Below are positions 51,140 through 60,890 of a stretch of 64,000 nucleotides of DNA, in pieces; position 1 is the first letter of the stretch, and each line of letters opens with the position of its first letter. Both the position numbers and the translations under genes were made by a program. Source of the DNA: Ammoniphilus sp. CFH 90114 (GTDB lineage Bacteria > Bacillota > Bacilli > Aneurinibacillales > RAOX-1); the NCBI RefSeq assembly GCF_004123195.1, contig NZ_SDLI01000001.1, positions 170,371 to 234,370 on the forward strand, in the 5' to 3' direction. Below the pieces are notes generated by a model. It had not been told where the DNA came from, ran no database searches, and saw nothing but the letters and a program-made list of their open reading frames with translations.

Positions 51140-51793
51140 ATGGTGAGCAACATCGAGCTGACAAAACGCCAGGAGCTAATTTTGGAAATTGTAAGAAATG
51201 AAGGACCTATTACAGGTGAGCAAATTGCCGAGAAATTAAGCTTGACGAGAGCTACCTTACGTCCTGATCTTGCCATCCTTACAATGGCAGGATATCTAGA
51301 TGCAAGACCTAGGGTCGGATATTTTTACTCAGGTAAGAGTGCCCCTCAGTTGCTTGGTGATCTTGCACGGAAGAAGATCGTTAGAGACTATAAAGCCTTA
51401 CCTGTTGTAATCAAGGAATCTATATCTGTATATGATGCAGTATGTACTTTATTCTTAGAGGATGTTGGGACATTATATGTAGTAAATGATAAAGGATATT
51501 TAGCAGGGTTGGTATCCCGTAAGGACTTATTGAGAGCCATGCTTGGTAAACAAAAGATAGAGGATATCCCCGTTAACATCATTATGACCCGTATGCCAAA
51601 CATCATTACTTGTTTTCCGGAAGATAGCATCTTTGATGTAGCCAAGAAATTGATCAACTATCAGATTGATTCCATTCCTGTGGTTAAGGAAGAACGTGAA
51701 GGCGGTAAGCCTGTCTTAGAAGTCATTGGAAGAGTAACGAAAACAACAGTTACTAAGGCTTATGTAGAGCTTGCAAGCGATCAATCCATTTAA
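51140..51793 (+). CDS. ccpN: CcpN-like transcriptional repressor (HTH plus CBS pair)
   Basis: 217 residues: a DeoR/HTH_11-type winged helix (about 5-62; GPITGEQIAEKLSLTRATLRP) and two CBS domains (about 78-140 and 143-210). In B. subtilis CcpN (YqzB) represses gluconeogenic genes gapB and pckA on sugars and is encoded with ppsR (yqfL), the arrangement seen here. The ATG follows AAGGATG. The ligand is probably a nucleotide. Confidence 0.92.
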   Translation: MVSNIELTKRQELILEIVRNEGPITGEQIAEKLSLTRATLRPDLAILTMAGYLDARPRVGYFYSGKSAPQLLGDLARKKIVRDYKALPVVIKESISVYDAVCTLFLEDVGTLYVVNDKGYLAGLVSRKDLLRAMLGKQKIEDIPVNIIMTRMPNIITCFPEDSIFDVAKKLINYQIDSIPVVKEEREGGKPVLEVIGRVTKTTVTKAYVELASDQSI

Positions 51794-51821
51794 GTTGCGA
51801 GTGCGAAAGGAGGTATGACTT

Positions 51822-52652
51822 ATTTTTGGTGACGACATAATTACAGACCCTACGGTATTTATTGTATCCGATTCTGTAGGGGAAACGGCTGAAGTGGTCG
51901 TTAAGGCTACAGCTAGTCAATTTGATGGTCATGCTATTGATATACGGAAATTTCCCTATGTAGAAGACGAGGGAACGATTAATGAGCTGGTTCTAGCAGC
52001 GAAGGAATTAAAAGCGATTATAGCCTTTACCCTTGTCATTCCAGAGCTAAGAACACACCTTAAAAACACGGCAAAAGAACAGGGTGTTACAGCCGTTGAT
52101 ATTATGAGCCCCATGATTGAAGCCATGGAAGGCGTTGTTCGAAAGAAGTCAAAAAATCAACCTGGACTAGTACGGCAGCTAGATGAAGAATATTTCAGGA
52201 AAGTGGAAGCCATCGAATTTGCTGTTAAGTACGATGATGGAAGGGATCCTAGAGGACTGTTGAGAGCAGATGTTGTACTGATTGGTGTGTCCCGTACATC
52301 CAAGACGCCTCTCTCCATGTACTTAGCTAATAAGAGATATAAAGTCGCTAACGTGCCCCTTGTCCCAGAAGTAGAGCCTCCTGAGGAATTATTTATGATT
52401 CCTGTAAAGAAATGTATAGGGCTGACCATAAGTCCAGATCAGTTAAACATGATTCGCAGGGAGCGGCTAAAAGCATTGGGTCTAGCTTCCCAAGCTAACT
52501 ATGCAAGCTTGGAGAGAATTATGCAGGAATTGGAGTATGCCGAAAAAGTAATGAAGAGAATCGGTTGCCCGGTTATTAACGTTTCAAACAAAGCAGTGGA
52601 AGAAACATCGAATCTAATTTTGGAGATTATTAGAAAAAGAAGTCAGGGATGA
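51822..52652 (+). CDS. ppsR: Pyruvate, phosphate dikinase regulatory protein (PpsR/YqfL) with an apparent ATT start
   Basis: Bifunctional serine/threonine kinase and phosphorylase family that controls PPDK or PEP synthetase; YqfL also modulates CcpN. The P-loop [15 protein letters not shown] and [15 protein letters not shown] N-terminus (here [15 protein letters not shown]) are present. The conserved N-terminal block lies upstream of the first possible canonical start (GTG 51894), so translation must begin earlier. In frame, after a stop at 51816-51818, the only plausible codon is ATT 51822, which lies 8 nt after AAAGGAGG (51806-51813). This gives 276 residues, the normal length. A frameshift error cannot be excluded. 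Confidence 0.88.
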   Translation: MFGDDIITDPTVFIVSDSVGETAEVVVKATASQFDGHAIDIRKFPYVEDEGTINELVLAAKELKAIIAFTLVIPELRTHLKNTAKEQGVTAVDIMSPMIEAMEGVVRKKSKNQPGLVRQLDEEYFRKVEAIEFAVKYDDGRDPRGLLRADVVLIGVSRTSKTPLSMYLANKRYKVANVPLVPEVEPPEELFMIPVKKCIGLTISPDQLNMIRRERLKALGLASQANYASLERIMQELEYAEKVMKRIGCPVINVSNKAVEETSNLILEIIRKRSQG

Positions 52653-52656
52653 ACAA

Positions 52657-52690
52657 AAAAGTTCTCGAATGTCGAGAACTTTTTATTTTT
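52657..52690 (+). terminator. Rho-independent terminator after ppsR
   Basis: AAAAGTTCTCGA / TCGAGAACTTTT with an ATG loop and a T-rich tail. Confidence 0.85.
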
Positions 52691-52890
52691 TAGGCAGGAA
52701 AAAGTAAAAAAATATCGTATATATTATGTAAGAAAGTTAATAAATCTTATTATAACATATTTTTTTAACAGATAGGTAAGCCCTTCCGGAAAAAGATAAA
52801 AAATCATTTCGACAAATTTTGCAATTGGTTTTTCCAATTATGAAATTGAGGGAATACACCTGAGTAAAGTCGTGGGGAGAGTCGGTCGGG

Positions 52891-53343
52891 TTGATCATTT
52901 ATGTTGATGCAGATGCTTGCCCCACCAAGTCCATCATTGCCGAGGAAGCAAGTGTTTTTAGGTTGAGGGCCATCTTTGTATGTTCGTTTGCCAATCATTT
53001 TCTACTACGGGATGAGTGGACGGAAACGGTTGTGGTAGATAAGAGCTATCAATCTGTTGATATGTTTATCACCAATCGTGTTAAACCGGGTGACTTGGTC
53101 ATCACAGATGATTATGGTTTAGCGTGTATGGTTCTAGGTCGTAAGTGTTTAGCTATTAGCTCAAGAGGTAAAGAATATACTAATGACAATATAGACTACC
53201 TTCTTTCTACAAGACATCGCCAACAGAAGGAGCGTAGTGCAGGTAAGAGATCTAAAGGACCAAAACCATTTACTCCGCTCGAGAAAGAAGCTTTTCGCCA
53301 AACTCTAAAAAAATGTTTGCAACTCAAAGAAGGAGATTGTTGA
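52891..53343 (+). CDS. yqxD: YaiI/YqxD family protein (DUF188)
   Basis: 150 residues beginning MIIYVDADACPTKSII, a PIN-like nuclease fold with DADACP, ITDDYGLA and SSRGKEYT blocks. DUF188 proteins may be RNases; no substrate is known. The start is TTG 52891. It lies just before dnaG as in B. subtilis. The region 53344-53621 between them holds an imperfect AAGCTTCC / GGAAGAAGCTT hairpin with a T run, perhaps a terminator. Confidence 0.9.
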   Translation: MIIYVDADACPTKSIIAEEASVFRLRAIFVCSFANHFLLRDEWTETVVVDKSYQSVDMFITNRVKPGDLVITDDYGLACMVLGRKCLAISSRGKEYTNDNIDYLLSTRHRQQKERSAGKRSKGPKPFTPLEKEAFRQTLKKCLQLKEGDC

Positions 53344-53621
53344 ATTTTGACGAATATTTTCTTTCAACATTCATTTTCATCGGATGAGGAAGAATAAGTT
53401 CTATAATTAAACTTTTCCAAGAAGGTATTAAAGCTTCCTCATAAAGGCGGTCTTGCTCCTTAAGCTACTTGGAAGAAGCTTTTTATAACTCAATAGATCT
53501 TCATTTTGGAGCATTCAATCTCTGGAGTCTTTAGTACAACTTGAAAGGATGAAAGGAAACTATACCTAAGTCCATTCTAGCTATTCAATCAGAATCAGAG
53601 AATGAGGGTAGGGGAAGATCA

Positions 53622-55451
53622 ATGAGTCCGAGGATACCTGAAGAATTAATCGACCAAATACGGACTTCAATAAATATTGTTGATTTTATCGGACAATATG
53701 TACATCTAAGAAAGAGCGGTCGAAGCTATATGGGTTTATGCCCCTTCCACGGGGAGAAGACCCCTTCTTTTTCAGTCCTAGAAGACAAACAAATATTTCA
53801 TTGCTTTGGCTGTGGGGCTGGAGGTAACGTATTCTCATTCGTTATGAAAATCGAGAATATATTATTTCCCGAGGCTATCCAGCTTCTAGCAGACAGGGCT
53901 GGAATTTCGCTGCCCCACGATCATGCTGATGATGCAGATGAAAGTGAGGAACAAAGAGAAAGACGTAAGATGTATGACGCCTATGAACTGGTTTCTAGGT
54001 TATACAATCATCTTTTGTTCCAGACACCCCATGGTAATCAAGCCAAGGAGTACTTTGAGAAGCGCAACATTGATCATGCTACAGCAGTCGAATTTCAATT
54101 AGGGTTTGCACCAGAAAGTTGGGACTTTGTTACCCAGTTCCTAGTAAAGCGCGGTTACGATTTAGCCCTTATGCAGAAGGCGGGATTATTATCTAGAAGA
54201 GAGTATGATAAGAAGCCGTTTGACTTGTTTCGTAATCGATTGATGTTTCCTATAGCTGATTCTCAAGGAAGGATTATCGCATTTGGGGGAAGAATGATAG
54301 GTGAAGGGCAGCCTAAGTATCTGAATAGCCCGGAACATCCTTTGTTCAATAAGAGTAACATTTTATTCAATCTACACCGAGCAAGAAATGAAATTCGGAA
54401 GAAGCGACAAGCCATTCTGTTTGAAGGATATATGGATGTTATAGCAGCATGGCAGGCAGGAATTAAGAACGGAGTTGCTTCTCTTGGAACATCCTTCACG
54501 GAGAGCCAAGCTAAAATAATCAAGCGCAATGCTGATCACGTACTCCTTTGTTATGACTCTGATCACGCTGGTATTGAAGCTGCAATGAAGGCTTCTGAAG
54601 TATTACTCCATGCAGAATGCCAAGTACGTATCGTAACATTAGAAGACGGCTTAGACCCAGATGATTATATAAAAAAGTATGGTGCAGAAGCATTTCAGCG
54701 ACAAGTAATAAATGCAATATCCGTGACAGCATTCAAGATGCAAAACCTGCGCAGACATTATGACCTGTCCGATGAGGTTCAGCGACTACAGTATATTAAC
54801 ACTGTATTAGAGCAAATATCCTCGCTAACCAATGCTGTGGAACGTGATCATTATTTAAGGACTTTAGCCGAAGAATTTGATTACTCGCTTGATGCCCTAA
54901 AACAAGAACAGCGTAAGGTCTACTTTCAGCAAAAAAGGGCTGGAGGCAGGGATAAACTCGCAAAGAAATGGAATAATAGTATAAATAATGGAGTTCATTT
55001 GCCTGTAAAAAATTTGTTGCCAGCTCATTATAATGCTGAAAAAAAACTTATTGTGCTTATGCTTCATAATGAAACGTGGGCAGAAGAAATCTTAGCTAAG
55101 GTTGGCGGGAATTTTAATGTTGAGGAATTTGCCGCTCTTGCAGCCCATTTATACAACTATTATATGATGGGGAATGCTGCGGATCCAAGTAAATTCATTT
55201 CGGGACTCGAAGACGAGCGGCTCATCGAAGCAGCATCTAAACTAGCTGTTGAGGAAATTCCCGAGGAGCTAATGTCAAGGGAATTATCTGATTACATACA
55301 ACAAGTACTCAATTACCCAATCTTATTGCAAATGGAAGAACTCAAGAACGAACAGAGAAGATTGGAGAGAGAAGGAGACAGTTTGAAGGCAGCTCAAATT
55401 GGCATCCAAATACTGCAGTTGCGCAAGTCTATCAAGCCGGTTTCCACATGA
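53622..55451 (+). CDS. dnaG: DNA primase
   Basis: 609 residues. N-terminal CHC2 zinc domain ([23 protein letters not shown]), catalytic core with a TOPRIM fold ([20 protein letters not shown]) and a C-terminal helicase-interacting domain. It makes RNA primers for replication. It is the first gene of the dnaG-sigA (macromolecular synthesis) operon; sigA begins 22 nt after its stop. Confidence 0.97.
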   Translation: MSPRIPEELIDQIRTSINIVDFIGQYVHLRKSGRSYMGLCPFHGEKTPSFSVLEDKQIFHCFGCGAGGNVFSFVMKIENILFPEAIQLLADRAGISLPHDHADDADESEEQRERRKMYDAYELVSRLYNHLLFQTPHGNQAKEYFEKRNIDHATAVEFQLGFAPESWDFVTQFLVKRGYDLALMQKAGLLSRREYDKKPFDLFRNRLMFPIADSQGRIIAFGGRMIGEGQPKYLNSPEHPLFNKSNILFNLHRARNEIRKKRQAILFEGYMDVIAAWQAGIKNGVASLGTSFTESQAKIIKRNADHVLLCYDSDHAGIEAAMKASEVLLHAECQVRIVTLEDGLDPDDYIKKYGAEAFQRQVINAISVTAFKMQNLRRHYDLSDEVQRLQYINTVLEQISSLTNAVERDHYLRTLAEEFDYSLDALKQEQRKVYFQQKRAGGRDKLAKKWNNSINNGVHLPVKNLLPAHYNAEKKLIVLMLHNETWAEEILAKVGGNFNVEEFAALAAHLYNYYMMGNAADPSKFISGLEDERLIEAASKLAVEEIPEELMSRELSDYIQQVLNYPILLQMEELKNEQRRLEREGDSLKAAQIGIQILQLRKSIKPVST

Positions 55452-55473
55452 ACCTAAGGAAGGAGGGAATGCC

Positions 55474-56622
55474 ATGGCCAAAAAAACAGAAAACAAGCCA
55501 GGTGTTGTCACAGAAGTTGCTCAAGAAACAACGGAACAGAATCTTGAGCAAGTAAAAGATCAATTGGTCGAAATAGGAAAGAAGCGTGGGGTTCTCACCT
55601 ATAAGGAAGTAATGGAGCGTCTATCCCCTTTTGAACAAGATTCCGATCAGATGGATGAGTTTTATGAATATCTATCTGACCAAGGGGTAGAAATGATAAA
55701 CGAAGCCGAAGAGGAAGAGGATATCGTTCCCGAGGACGAGATGGATGACGAAGAGGAATTCGATCTGAATGATCTATCGGTTCCACCAGGGATCAAGATT
55801 AACGACCCTGTTCGTATGTACCTAAAAGAGATCGGTCGTGTGCCATTGCTTTCTGCAGATGAAGAAATTAATCTGGCACAACGCATTGAAAAAGGGGATG
55901 AGGAAGCGAAGCGTAGGTTAGCCGAAGCTAACTTGAGGCTAGTGGTTAGTATTGCTAAGCGCTATGTAGGGCGTGGTATGCTTTTCCTTGACCTAATTCA
56001 AGAAGGAAATATGGGACTCATAAAAGCTGTTGAAAAGTTTGATTACAAAAAAGGGTATAAGTTTAGTACTTATGCAACTTGGTGGATTCGCCAGGCAATT
56101 ACGCGTGCTATCGCGGATCAGGCCAGAACCATTCGAATTCCAGTTCATATGGTTGAAACCATTAATAAGTTAATTCGTGTTTCAAGACAATTACTTCAAG
56201 AGTTAGGTCGAGAGCCAACTCCCGAGGAAATTGCAGAAAAGATGGATCTTACACCTGAGAAGGTTAGAGAAATTCTAAAGATTGCTCAAGAGCCGGTTTC
56301 ACTCGAGACACCAATTGGTGAAGAGGATGACTCCCATTTAGGAGACTTTATTGAGGATCAGGAAGCTCTAGCGCCATCCGATGCAGCTGCTTACGAATTA
56401 TTGAAGGAGCAGTTAGAAGATGTACTTGATACGTTAACGGACCGGGAAGAAAATGTACTACGTTTGCGTTTTGGCTTGGATGATGGAAGAACGCGCACAC
56501 TCGAAGAGGTAGGGAAAGTATTCGGTGTTACACGCGAGAGAATTCGTCAGATCGAAGCGAAGGCTTTAAGAAAACTGCGCCATCCTAGTAGAAGCAAGCG
56601 ACTAAAGGACTTTCTTGAATAA
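55474..56622 (+). CDS. sigA: RNA polymerase primary sigma factor SigA (RpoD)
   Basis: 382 residues: acidic region 1.1, region 1.2 ([11 protein letters not shown]), region 2 ([17 protein letters not shown]), region 3 and region 4 ([20 protein letters not shown]). ATG 55474 is preceded by AAGGAGGG; the upstream in-frame ATG inside dnaG is rejected. It lacks the long non-conserved insert of proteobacterial RpoD, as in Bacilli. Confidence 0.99.
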   Translation: MAKKTENKPGVVTEVAQETTEQNLEQVKDQLVEIGKKRGVLTYKEVMERLSPFEQDSDQMDEFYEYLSDQGVEMINEAEEEEDIVPEDEMDDEEEFDLNDLSVPPGIKINDPVRMYLKEIGRVPLLSADEEINLAQRIEKGDEEAKRRLAEANLRLVVSIAKRYVGRGMLFLDLIQEGNMGLIKAVEKFDYKKGYKFSTYATWWIRQAITRAIADQARTIRIPVHMVETINKLIRVSRQLLQELGREPTPEEIAEKMDLTPEKVREILKIAQEPVSLETPIGEEDDSHLGDFIEDQEALAPSDAAAYELLKEQLEDVLDTLTDREENVLRLRFGLDDGRTRTLEEVGKVFGVTRERIRQIEAKALRKLRHPSRSKRLKDFLE

Positions 56623-56640
56623 ATAAGCTTTTTACTTGAT

Positions 56641-56681
56641 AAAACCTGCATGAGGTTATCCCTTCGTGTAGGTTTTTCTTT
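56641..56681 (+). terminator. Rho-independent terminator after sigA
   Basis: AAAACCTGCATGAGG pairs, with G-T pairs and a bulge, with CCTTCGTGTAGGTTTT, then a T-rich tail. Confidence 0.7.
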
Positions 56682-56853
56682 TGTCTAACGTTGCAAAGTT
56701 TATAAAACTTTCCTGGAGGCTTGACATCCTTTATCTGTGCTAACTGATTGGCTTTCGTCACGATTTAAGTCTTCGAAGGAGTTTTTCTTATTTTAGCGGT
56801 TTTGTAGGGACAATGCAAATTTGACATTTGGAAAATAACTACCAATGTAATCG
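56682..56853. other. Part of a 337-nt gene-free interval, no feature recognised
   Basis: The gap between sigA and the acyl-CoA dehydrogenase gene (56623-56959) holds the sigA terminator at its left end and a promoter and palindrome at its right end. The middle has two isolated TTGACA-like boxes (near 56723 and 56821) without a good -10 at the right spacing. No small gene with a ribosome site was found. Confidence 0.4.
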
Positions 56854-56883
56854 TTGTCAAAATAGGGCTTTGTTTTATATAAT
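56854..56883 (+). promoter_or_regulatory. sigma-A promoter of the acyl-CoA dehydrogenase gene
   Basis: TTGTCA at 56854-56859 and TATAAT at 56878-56883, 18-nt spacer. Confidence 0.55.
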
Positions 56884-56922
56884 TGTGTTAGATCTAAAAA
56901 ATTTAGAAAAGTACACCGTTTC

Positions 56923-56936
56923 TGAGTGATCGCTCA
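56923..56936 (+). promoter_or_regulatory. Palindrome downstream of the promoter, possible TetR-family operator
   Basis: TGAGTGATCGCTCA is a 14-nt palindrome with one mismatched pair, about 35 nt after the predicted transcription start. Fatty-acid catabolism genes of Bacillales are often repressed by TetR-type regulators (FadR-like) at such TGA...TCA palindromes. No regulator gene is adjacent. Confidence 0.4.
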
Positions 56937-56959
56937 ATCACGTATAAGAGAGGTGCTAT

Positions 56960-58102
56960 ATGCATTTTGATCTGACTCAAGAGCAATTAATGATAAGAAG
57001 GGTACTCCGAGATTTCTCTGAAGGAGAAGTAGCCCCAGGGGCAAGTGAAAGGGATAAAACAGGAAAATTTCCTAGTGATATTATGAAGAAGCTAGCAGAG
57101 CTTGAACTCATGGGACTTCCATTTCCAGAACAGTATGGAGGGGGTGGAGCCGATTCGATTAGTTTTGCCATTGCTGTAGAGGAGCTAAGTAGAGTATGTG
57201 GTTCGACGGGTATAACCTATTCTGCTCATATTTCACTAGGAGGTGCTCCCATTCATTTATTTGGTACAGAAGAGCAGAAGCAAAAGTACTTAGTCCCTCT
57301 CTGTCGCGGAGAGTATCTAGGTTCATTTGGCTTAACTGAGCCCAATGCTGGTTCTGACGCTGGCGGAACACAAACAACAGCCGTGTTAGAAGGAGAAGAG
57401 TGGATCATTAATGGATCGAAATGTTTTATTACGAACGCTAGCTATGCCAAAAATTTGGCCCTTACAGCTGTAACGGATAAATCGAAGGGAACAAATGGAA
57501 TTACAGCGTTCATTGTTCCTACTCATGCTCCTGGATTTACTGTAATTAATAATTACGAAAAAATGGGTCTTCATTCTTCGAATACAACAGAATTAGTGAT
57601 GGAAAATGTACGTATACCTAAGGAGAATCAACTTGGGAAGGCAGGCTATGGATTTAAGCAATTCTTAATTACTCTTGACGGTGGTCGTATTGGGATTGGA
57701 GCGATGGCTGTAGGGATTGCTCAAGGGGCTTTTGAACTAGCGTTGGAATATGCAAAAGTGAGGCGTCAATTCGGTCAGAGCTTATCTAAATTTCAAGCCA
57801 TTCAGTTTAAGTTAGCGGATATGGCTATGCAGATCGAGCTTGCTAGAACGATGGTGTATAAGGCAGCTTGGCTTAAGGATCAAGGGAGAAAGTTTACGAA
57901 GGAAGCGGCTATGGCCAAGCTTTTTGCGTCAGAGATGTGCATGAAGGTCTGTGATCAAGCGATCCAGATTCATGGTGGTTACGGTTATATGAAGGAATTT
58001 CAGGTAGAGAGATTCTATCGAGATGCAAAACTGCTTGAAATTGGAGAAGGAACATCTGAAGTACAGCGGATGGTCATTTCCAGAGAGATTGGAGCACAGT
58101 AG
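56960..58102 (+). CDS. Acyl-CoA dehydrogenase
   Basis: 380-residue flavoenzyme that oxidises acyl-CoA to enoyl-CoA. It shows SFGLTEPNAGSDAGG, WIINGSKCFITNA, GGRIGIGAMAVGIAQGA, RRQFGQSLSKFQ, GGYGYMKEFQVERFYRDAK and the catalytic glutamate in GEGTSEVQ (Glu363), the position used by short- and medium-chain enzymes. The chain length preferred cannot be told; butyryl or branched-short chains are likely. It is monocistronic with its own promoter, palindrome and terminator. Confidence 0.93.
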   Translation: MHFDLTQEQLMIRRVLRDFSEGEVAPGASERDKTGKFPSDIMKKLAELELMGLPFPEQYGGGGADSISFAIAVEELSRVCGSTGITYSAHISLGGAPIHLFGTEEQKQKYLVPLCRGEYLGSFGLTEPNAGSDAGGTQTTAVLEGEEWIINGSKCFITNASYAKNLALTAVTDKSKGTNGITAFIVPTHAPGFTVINNYEKMGLHSSNTTELVMENVRIPKENQLGKAGYGFKQFLITLDGGRIGIGAMAVGIAQGAFELALEYAKVRRQFGQSLSKFQAIQFKLADMAMQIELARTMVYKAAWLKDQGRKFTKEAAMAKLFASEMCMKVCDQAIQIHGGYGYMKEFQVERFYRDAKLLEIGEGTSEVQRMVISREIGAQ

Positions 58103-58115
58103 GATTGATTTGATT

Positions 58116-58150
58116 AAAGGTGTAGAGGTTAGTACTCTACACCTTTTGTT
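58116..58150 (+). terminator. Rho-independent terminator after the acyl-CoA dehydrogenase gene
   Basis: AAAGGTGTAGAG / CTCTACACCTTT with a 7-nt loop and T-rich tail. Confidence 0.85.
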
Positions 58151-58213
58151 TGTTTTGTCCATTTGAGGTAAAATAGGGAGAGTTGAAAATTAGGTACAGT
58201 GAAGGTGAAAAAA

Positions 58214-58942
58214 ATGCTTACCGTTTCCAAACGTTTACATACCATTGCAAGCTATGTTCAACCAAATAGTAAGGTTGCTGACATCGGTTCTGATCATGCC
58301 ATTCTTCCCGTGTACCTTGTTCAGACGGGTAAGGCCCAATCAGCTATTGCTGGAGAGGTCAATAAGGGCCCTTGGGAGTCAGCTAAGCGTCAAGTTGAAG
58401 CAGCCGGCTTAGCAGATCGAATCGCTGTCAGACTAGGGGACGGGCTCTCTGTTCTTAAGGACGGTGAGGTAAATACCGTTTGTATAGCAGGAATGGGTGG
58501 AACTTTAATTCGTCATATCCTAGAAGAAGGAATTAAAAATCTTTCCTCTGTTCAGCACCTTGTTTTACAACCTAATGTTGCGGAGTATCAGGTTCGAGAG
58601 TGGCTTTATAGAAATGGATGGCAATTAACAGGTGAAAGTATCCTAGAGGAAGATGGCGTCATTTATGAAATTATTTCCGCGATAAAAGGGGACCCTGACG
58701 CACCATACCAATCGAATCGCTGGTTAAGGGAAGAGTGGTTCGAATTAGGTCCAATTCTATGGGAAGAACGTTCTCCTATCCTTCTAGATAAGTGGGAAGC
58801 CGAAAAGAAAAAAAGCGAAAGAGTACTTCAAGGATTAGACAAGGCGCGTTCGGAAGAAGCTGAGTCAAAGAGGATTGAAATAGAAAAACGCTTAACGTGG
58901 ATTGAGGAGGTGCTAGAATGTTTGCGAACGGACAAACCATAA
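58214..58942 (+). CDS. trmK: tRNA (adenine(22)-N1)-methyltransferase TrmK
   Basis: 242-residue Rossmann methyltransferase with VADIGSDHAILPVYL (SAM loop), CIAGMGGTLI and VLQPNVAEYQVREWL, the pattern of YqfN/TrmK, and a C-terminal coiled-coil domain. It makes m1A22 in tRNA. ATG 58214 lies after AAGGTG; GTG 58199 is less likely. It overlaps yqfO by 25 nt, the conserved pair next to sigA. Confidence 0.94.
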   Translation: MLTVSKRLHTIASYVQPNSKVADIGSDHAILPVYLVQTGKAQSAIAGEVNKGPWESAKRQVEAAGLADRIAVRLGDGLSVLKDGEVNTVCIAGMGGTLIRHILEEGIKNLSSVQHLVLQPNVAEYQVREWLYRNGWQLTGESILEEDGVIYEIISAIKGDPDAPYQSNRWLREEWFELGPILWEERSPILLDKWEAEKKKSERVLQGLDKARSEEAESKRIEIEKRLTWIEEVLECLRTDKP

Positions 58943-60033
58943 TTCAGATGTTTGAACAATTTGCTCCCAAACATTTAGCAATGGAAGGAGATAAGATTGG
59001 TCTACAAGTTGGTACGGCAAATAAAGAAGTGAAGAAAGTTCTAGTCACTCTAGATGTTTTAGAAGAGGTGGTAGACGAAGCGATTGAGAAGGGCGTGGAT
59101 CTAATTATAGCCCATCATGCTGTTATCTTTCGTCCACTCAAAAATTTGCGTACCGATCTACCGGCAGGCCGTCTATATGAAAAGTTAATTAAGCATGACA
59201 TTGCCGTTTATATCGCACATACCAACCTTGACGTTGCGGAAGGCGGAATTAATGATCTGATGGCTAATGCTCTTGGACTAACGCAGACAGAGCCATTAGA
59301 TATCCTACATACGGAGCAATTGAAGAAGATTGTTGTGTTTGTGCCACAAACTCATCATGAGAAGGTTTTACAAGCAATGGCAGAGGCTGGGGCTGGATGG
59401 ATTGGGAATTACAGTCACTGCACGTTTAATGTAGAAGGCACAGGCACATTCTTGCCGCGTGAAGGAGCAAATCCTCATATCGGTACACCAGGGAGCCTGG
59501 AAAGGGTCCAAGAGGTCAGGGTGGAAACCATTGTGCCTGCGCAGCTACAGAATCGGGTTGTAAAAGCTATGGTCAAGGCTCATCCTTATGAGGAGGTGGC
59601 CTTTGATATCTACCCTTTAGAACAGTCTGGTCAAAGCTTTGGACTGGGCCGAATGGGGAGGCTAGAGAAATCAGTTACGTTACAGGAATTGGCTCAAACC
59701 GTTAAACAGGCGTTTGGAGTGACTGGGGTCCGAGTGGTTGGTGACTTGACAAGGGAGATCAAAAAGGTTGCTGTGCTAGGTGGTGACGGTAACAGTTATG
59801 TATCGAAGGCAGCCTTTAAAGGGGCTGATGTATTAGTTACAGGCGATATCTATTATCATACCGCTCATGATGCATTAGCATCTGGTCTTTGCCTCATTGA
59901 TCCAGGGCATAATGTAGAAAAGATTATGAAGGAAGCGGTTCGTGAATTGCTAGTTAAGAAGTTGGTAGGTGGGAATTTCGATACCGAGGTTATCTCCTCC
60001 CAAATTAATACAGATCCTTTCAGGTTTTTGTAA
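58918..60033 (+). CDS. yqfO: Nif3-like dinuclear metal centre protein (YqfO)
   Basis: 371 residues with IIAHHAVIFRPLKNL and HTNLDVAEGGIND in the N-terminal half and DVLVTGDIYYHTAHDA and DPGHNVEK in the C-terminal half, supplying the His/Glu metal ligands. A CutA/PII-like insert lies in the middle (about 135-235), as in Bacillus YqfO. Also annotated as GTP cyclohydrolase I type 2, though that activity is doubtful. It is translationally coupled to trmK. Confidence 0.94.
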   Translation: MFANGQTIIQMFEQFAPKHLAMEGDKIGLQVGTANKEVKKVLVTLDVLEEVVDEAIEKGVDLIIAHHAVIFRPLKNLRTDLPAGRLYEKLIKHDIAVYIAHTNLDVAEGGINDLMANALGLTQTEPLDILHTEQLKKIVVFVPQTHHEKVLQAMAEAGAGWIGNYSHCTFNVEGTGTFLPREGANPHIGTPGSLERVQEVRVETIVPAQLQNRVVKAMVKAHPYEEVAFDIYPLEQSGQSFGLGRMGRLEKSVTLQELAQTVKQAFGVTGVRVVGDLTREIKKVAVLGGDGNSYVSKAAFKGADVLVTGDIYYHTAHDALASGLCLIDPGHNVEKIMKEAVRELLVKKLVGGNFDTEVISSQINTDPFRFL

Positions 60034-60054
60034 TCAAAGCGAGGTGAAGTCATT

Positions 60055-60888
60055 GTGGATAAGAATGAAGCCTCATCATTTCTTTTACGCGAGTTGCAGA
60101 AGAGTTTGGACTCCGATTTATGGTCGGTTCGAGTTCAAGAGGATCATTTACTAGTGGAACAAAAGAAAGCTGGAGGCTCTGGGTTTAATCTCTCTCTTAA
60201 TAACATCTTAAGAAAAATGGAATCAGGTAAAGAGCAAGTTCACTTAGAGGAAGTCCTTCGAAAAGTATTGGAGATGACGAGTGCTAGCCTACAGGATAAA
60301 CTCATAAAAGGAAACGAGAAGAATGTCTTTCCTGTTTTACGCAGTGCGGCACATCCACAAGAAAAACAAGGGATATCTTTACTTAACCAGGAACATACAG
60401 CTGAATCTAGAATCTTCTATTGCTTAGACTTAGGCAAGACATACGTATTAATTGATCGACAGATGCTTCAAGAAAGCGGATATGAAGAACAAGACATTTA
60501 TCGAATAGCTCTCGCAAATTTGAAGAGCTTGGATACCACTTTTAAAAAAGATGAAGTAGGTGGAAATCATTTTTACTTCTTCTCACCGCAGGATGGGTAT
60601 GCTGCTAGCCGAATACTAAATGATGAACTCATGGCTTTCATGAAGCGTAAGGTGACAGGGGAAATGGGGGTTGCCATCCCACACCAAGATGTACTCATTG
60701 TGGCAGACATTCGGAATGATACAGGGTTTAAAGTACTTGCAAGGATAAACATGGATTTTTGTGTGAAGGGCGAAATTCCGATATCCCCGTTGCCTTTTCT
60801 TTACACAGAAGAACAAACACTTGAGCCTATTATGGTCATGGCCAATCCTGGAGCTGCACCTAACGTGATCAGGAAAAAAGGGGAGTAA
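60055..60888 (+). CDS. ytpQ: DUF1444 family protein (YtpQ-like)
   Basis: 277 residues, cytosolic. The C-terminal half carries YCLDLGKTYVLIDRQML, NHFYFFSPQDGYAASRILND and GEMGVAIPHQDVLIVADI, which match the DUF1444 pattern as recalled from B. subtilis YtpQ. The function is unknown. The start is GTG 60055 after a GCGAGGTGA site, 21 nt after yqfO, and the hydrolase gene follows 2 nt after its stop, so all three seem to form one transcript. Confidence 0.82.
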   Translation: MDKNEASSFLLRELQKSLDSDLWSVRVQEDHLLVEQKKAGGSGFNLSLNNILRKMESGKEQVHLEEVLRKVLEMTSASLQDKLIKGNEKNVFPVLRSAAHPQEKQGISLLNQEHTAESRIFYCLDLGKTYVLIDRQMLQESGYEEQDIYRIALANLKSLDTTFKKDEVGGNHFYFFSPQDGYAASRILNDELMAFMKRKVTGEMGVAIPHQDVLIVADIRNDTGFKVLARINMDFCVKGEIPISPLPFLYTEEQTLEPIMVMANPGAAPNVIRKKGE

Positions 60889-60890
60889 GA

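Noticed and set aside
53344..53621. Small gene or RNA between yqxD and dnaG
   Set aside because: Only an imperfect AAGCTTCC hairpin with a T run was found; no frame with a ribosome site.
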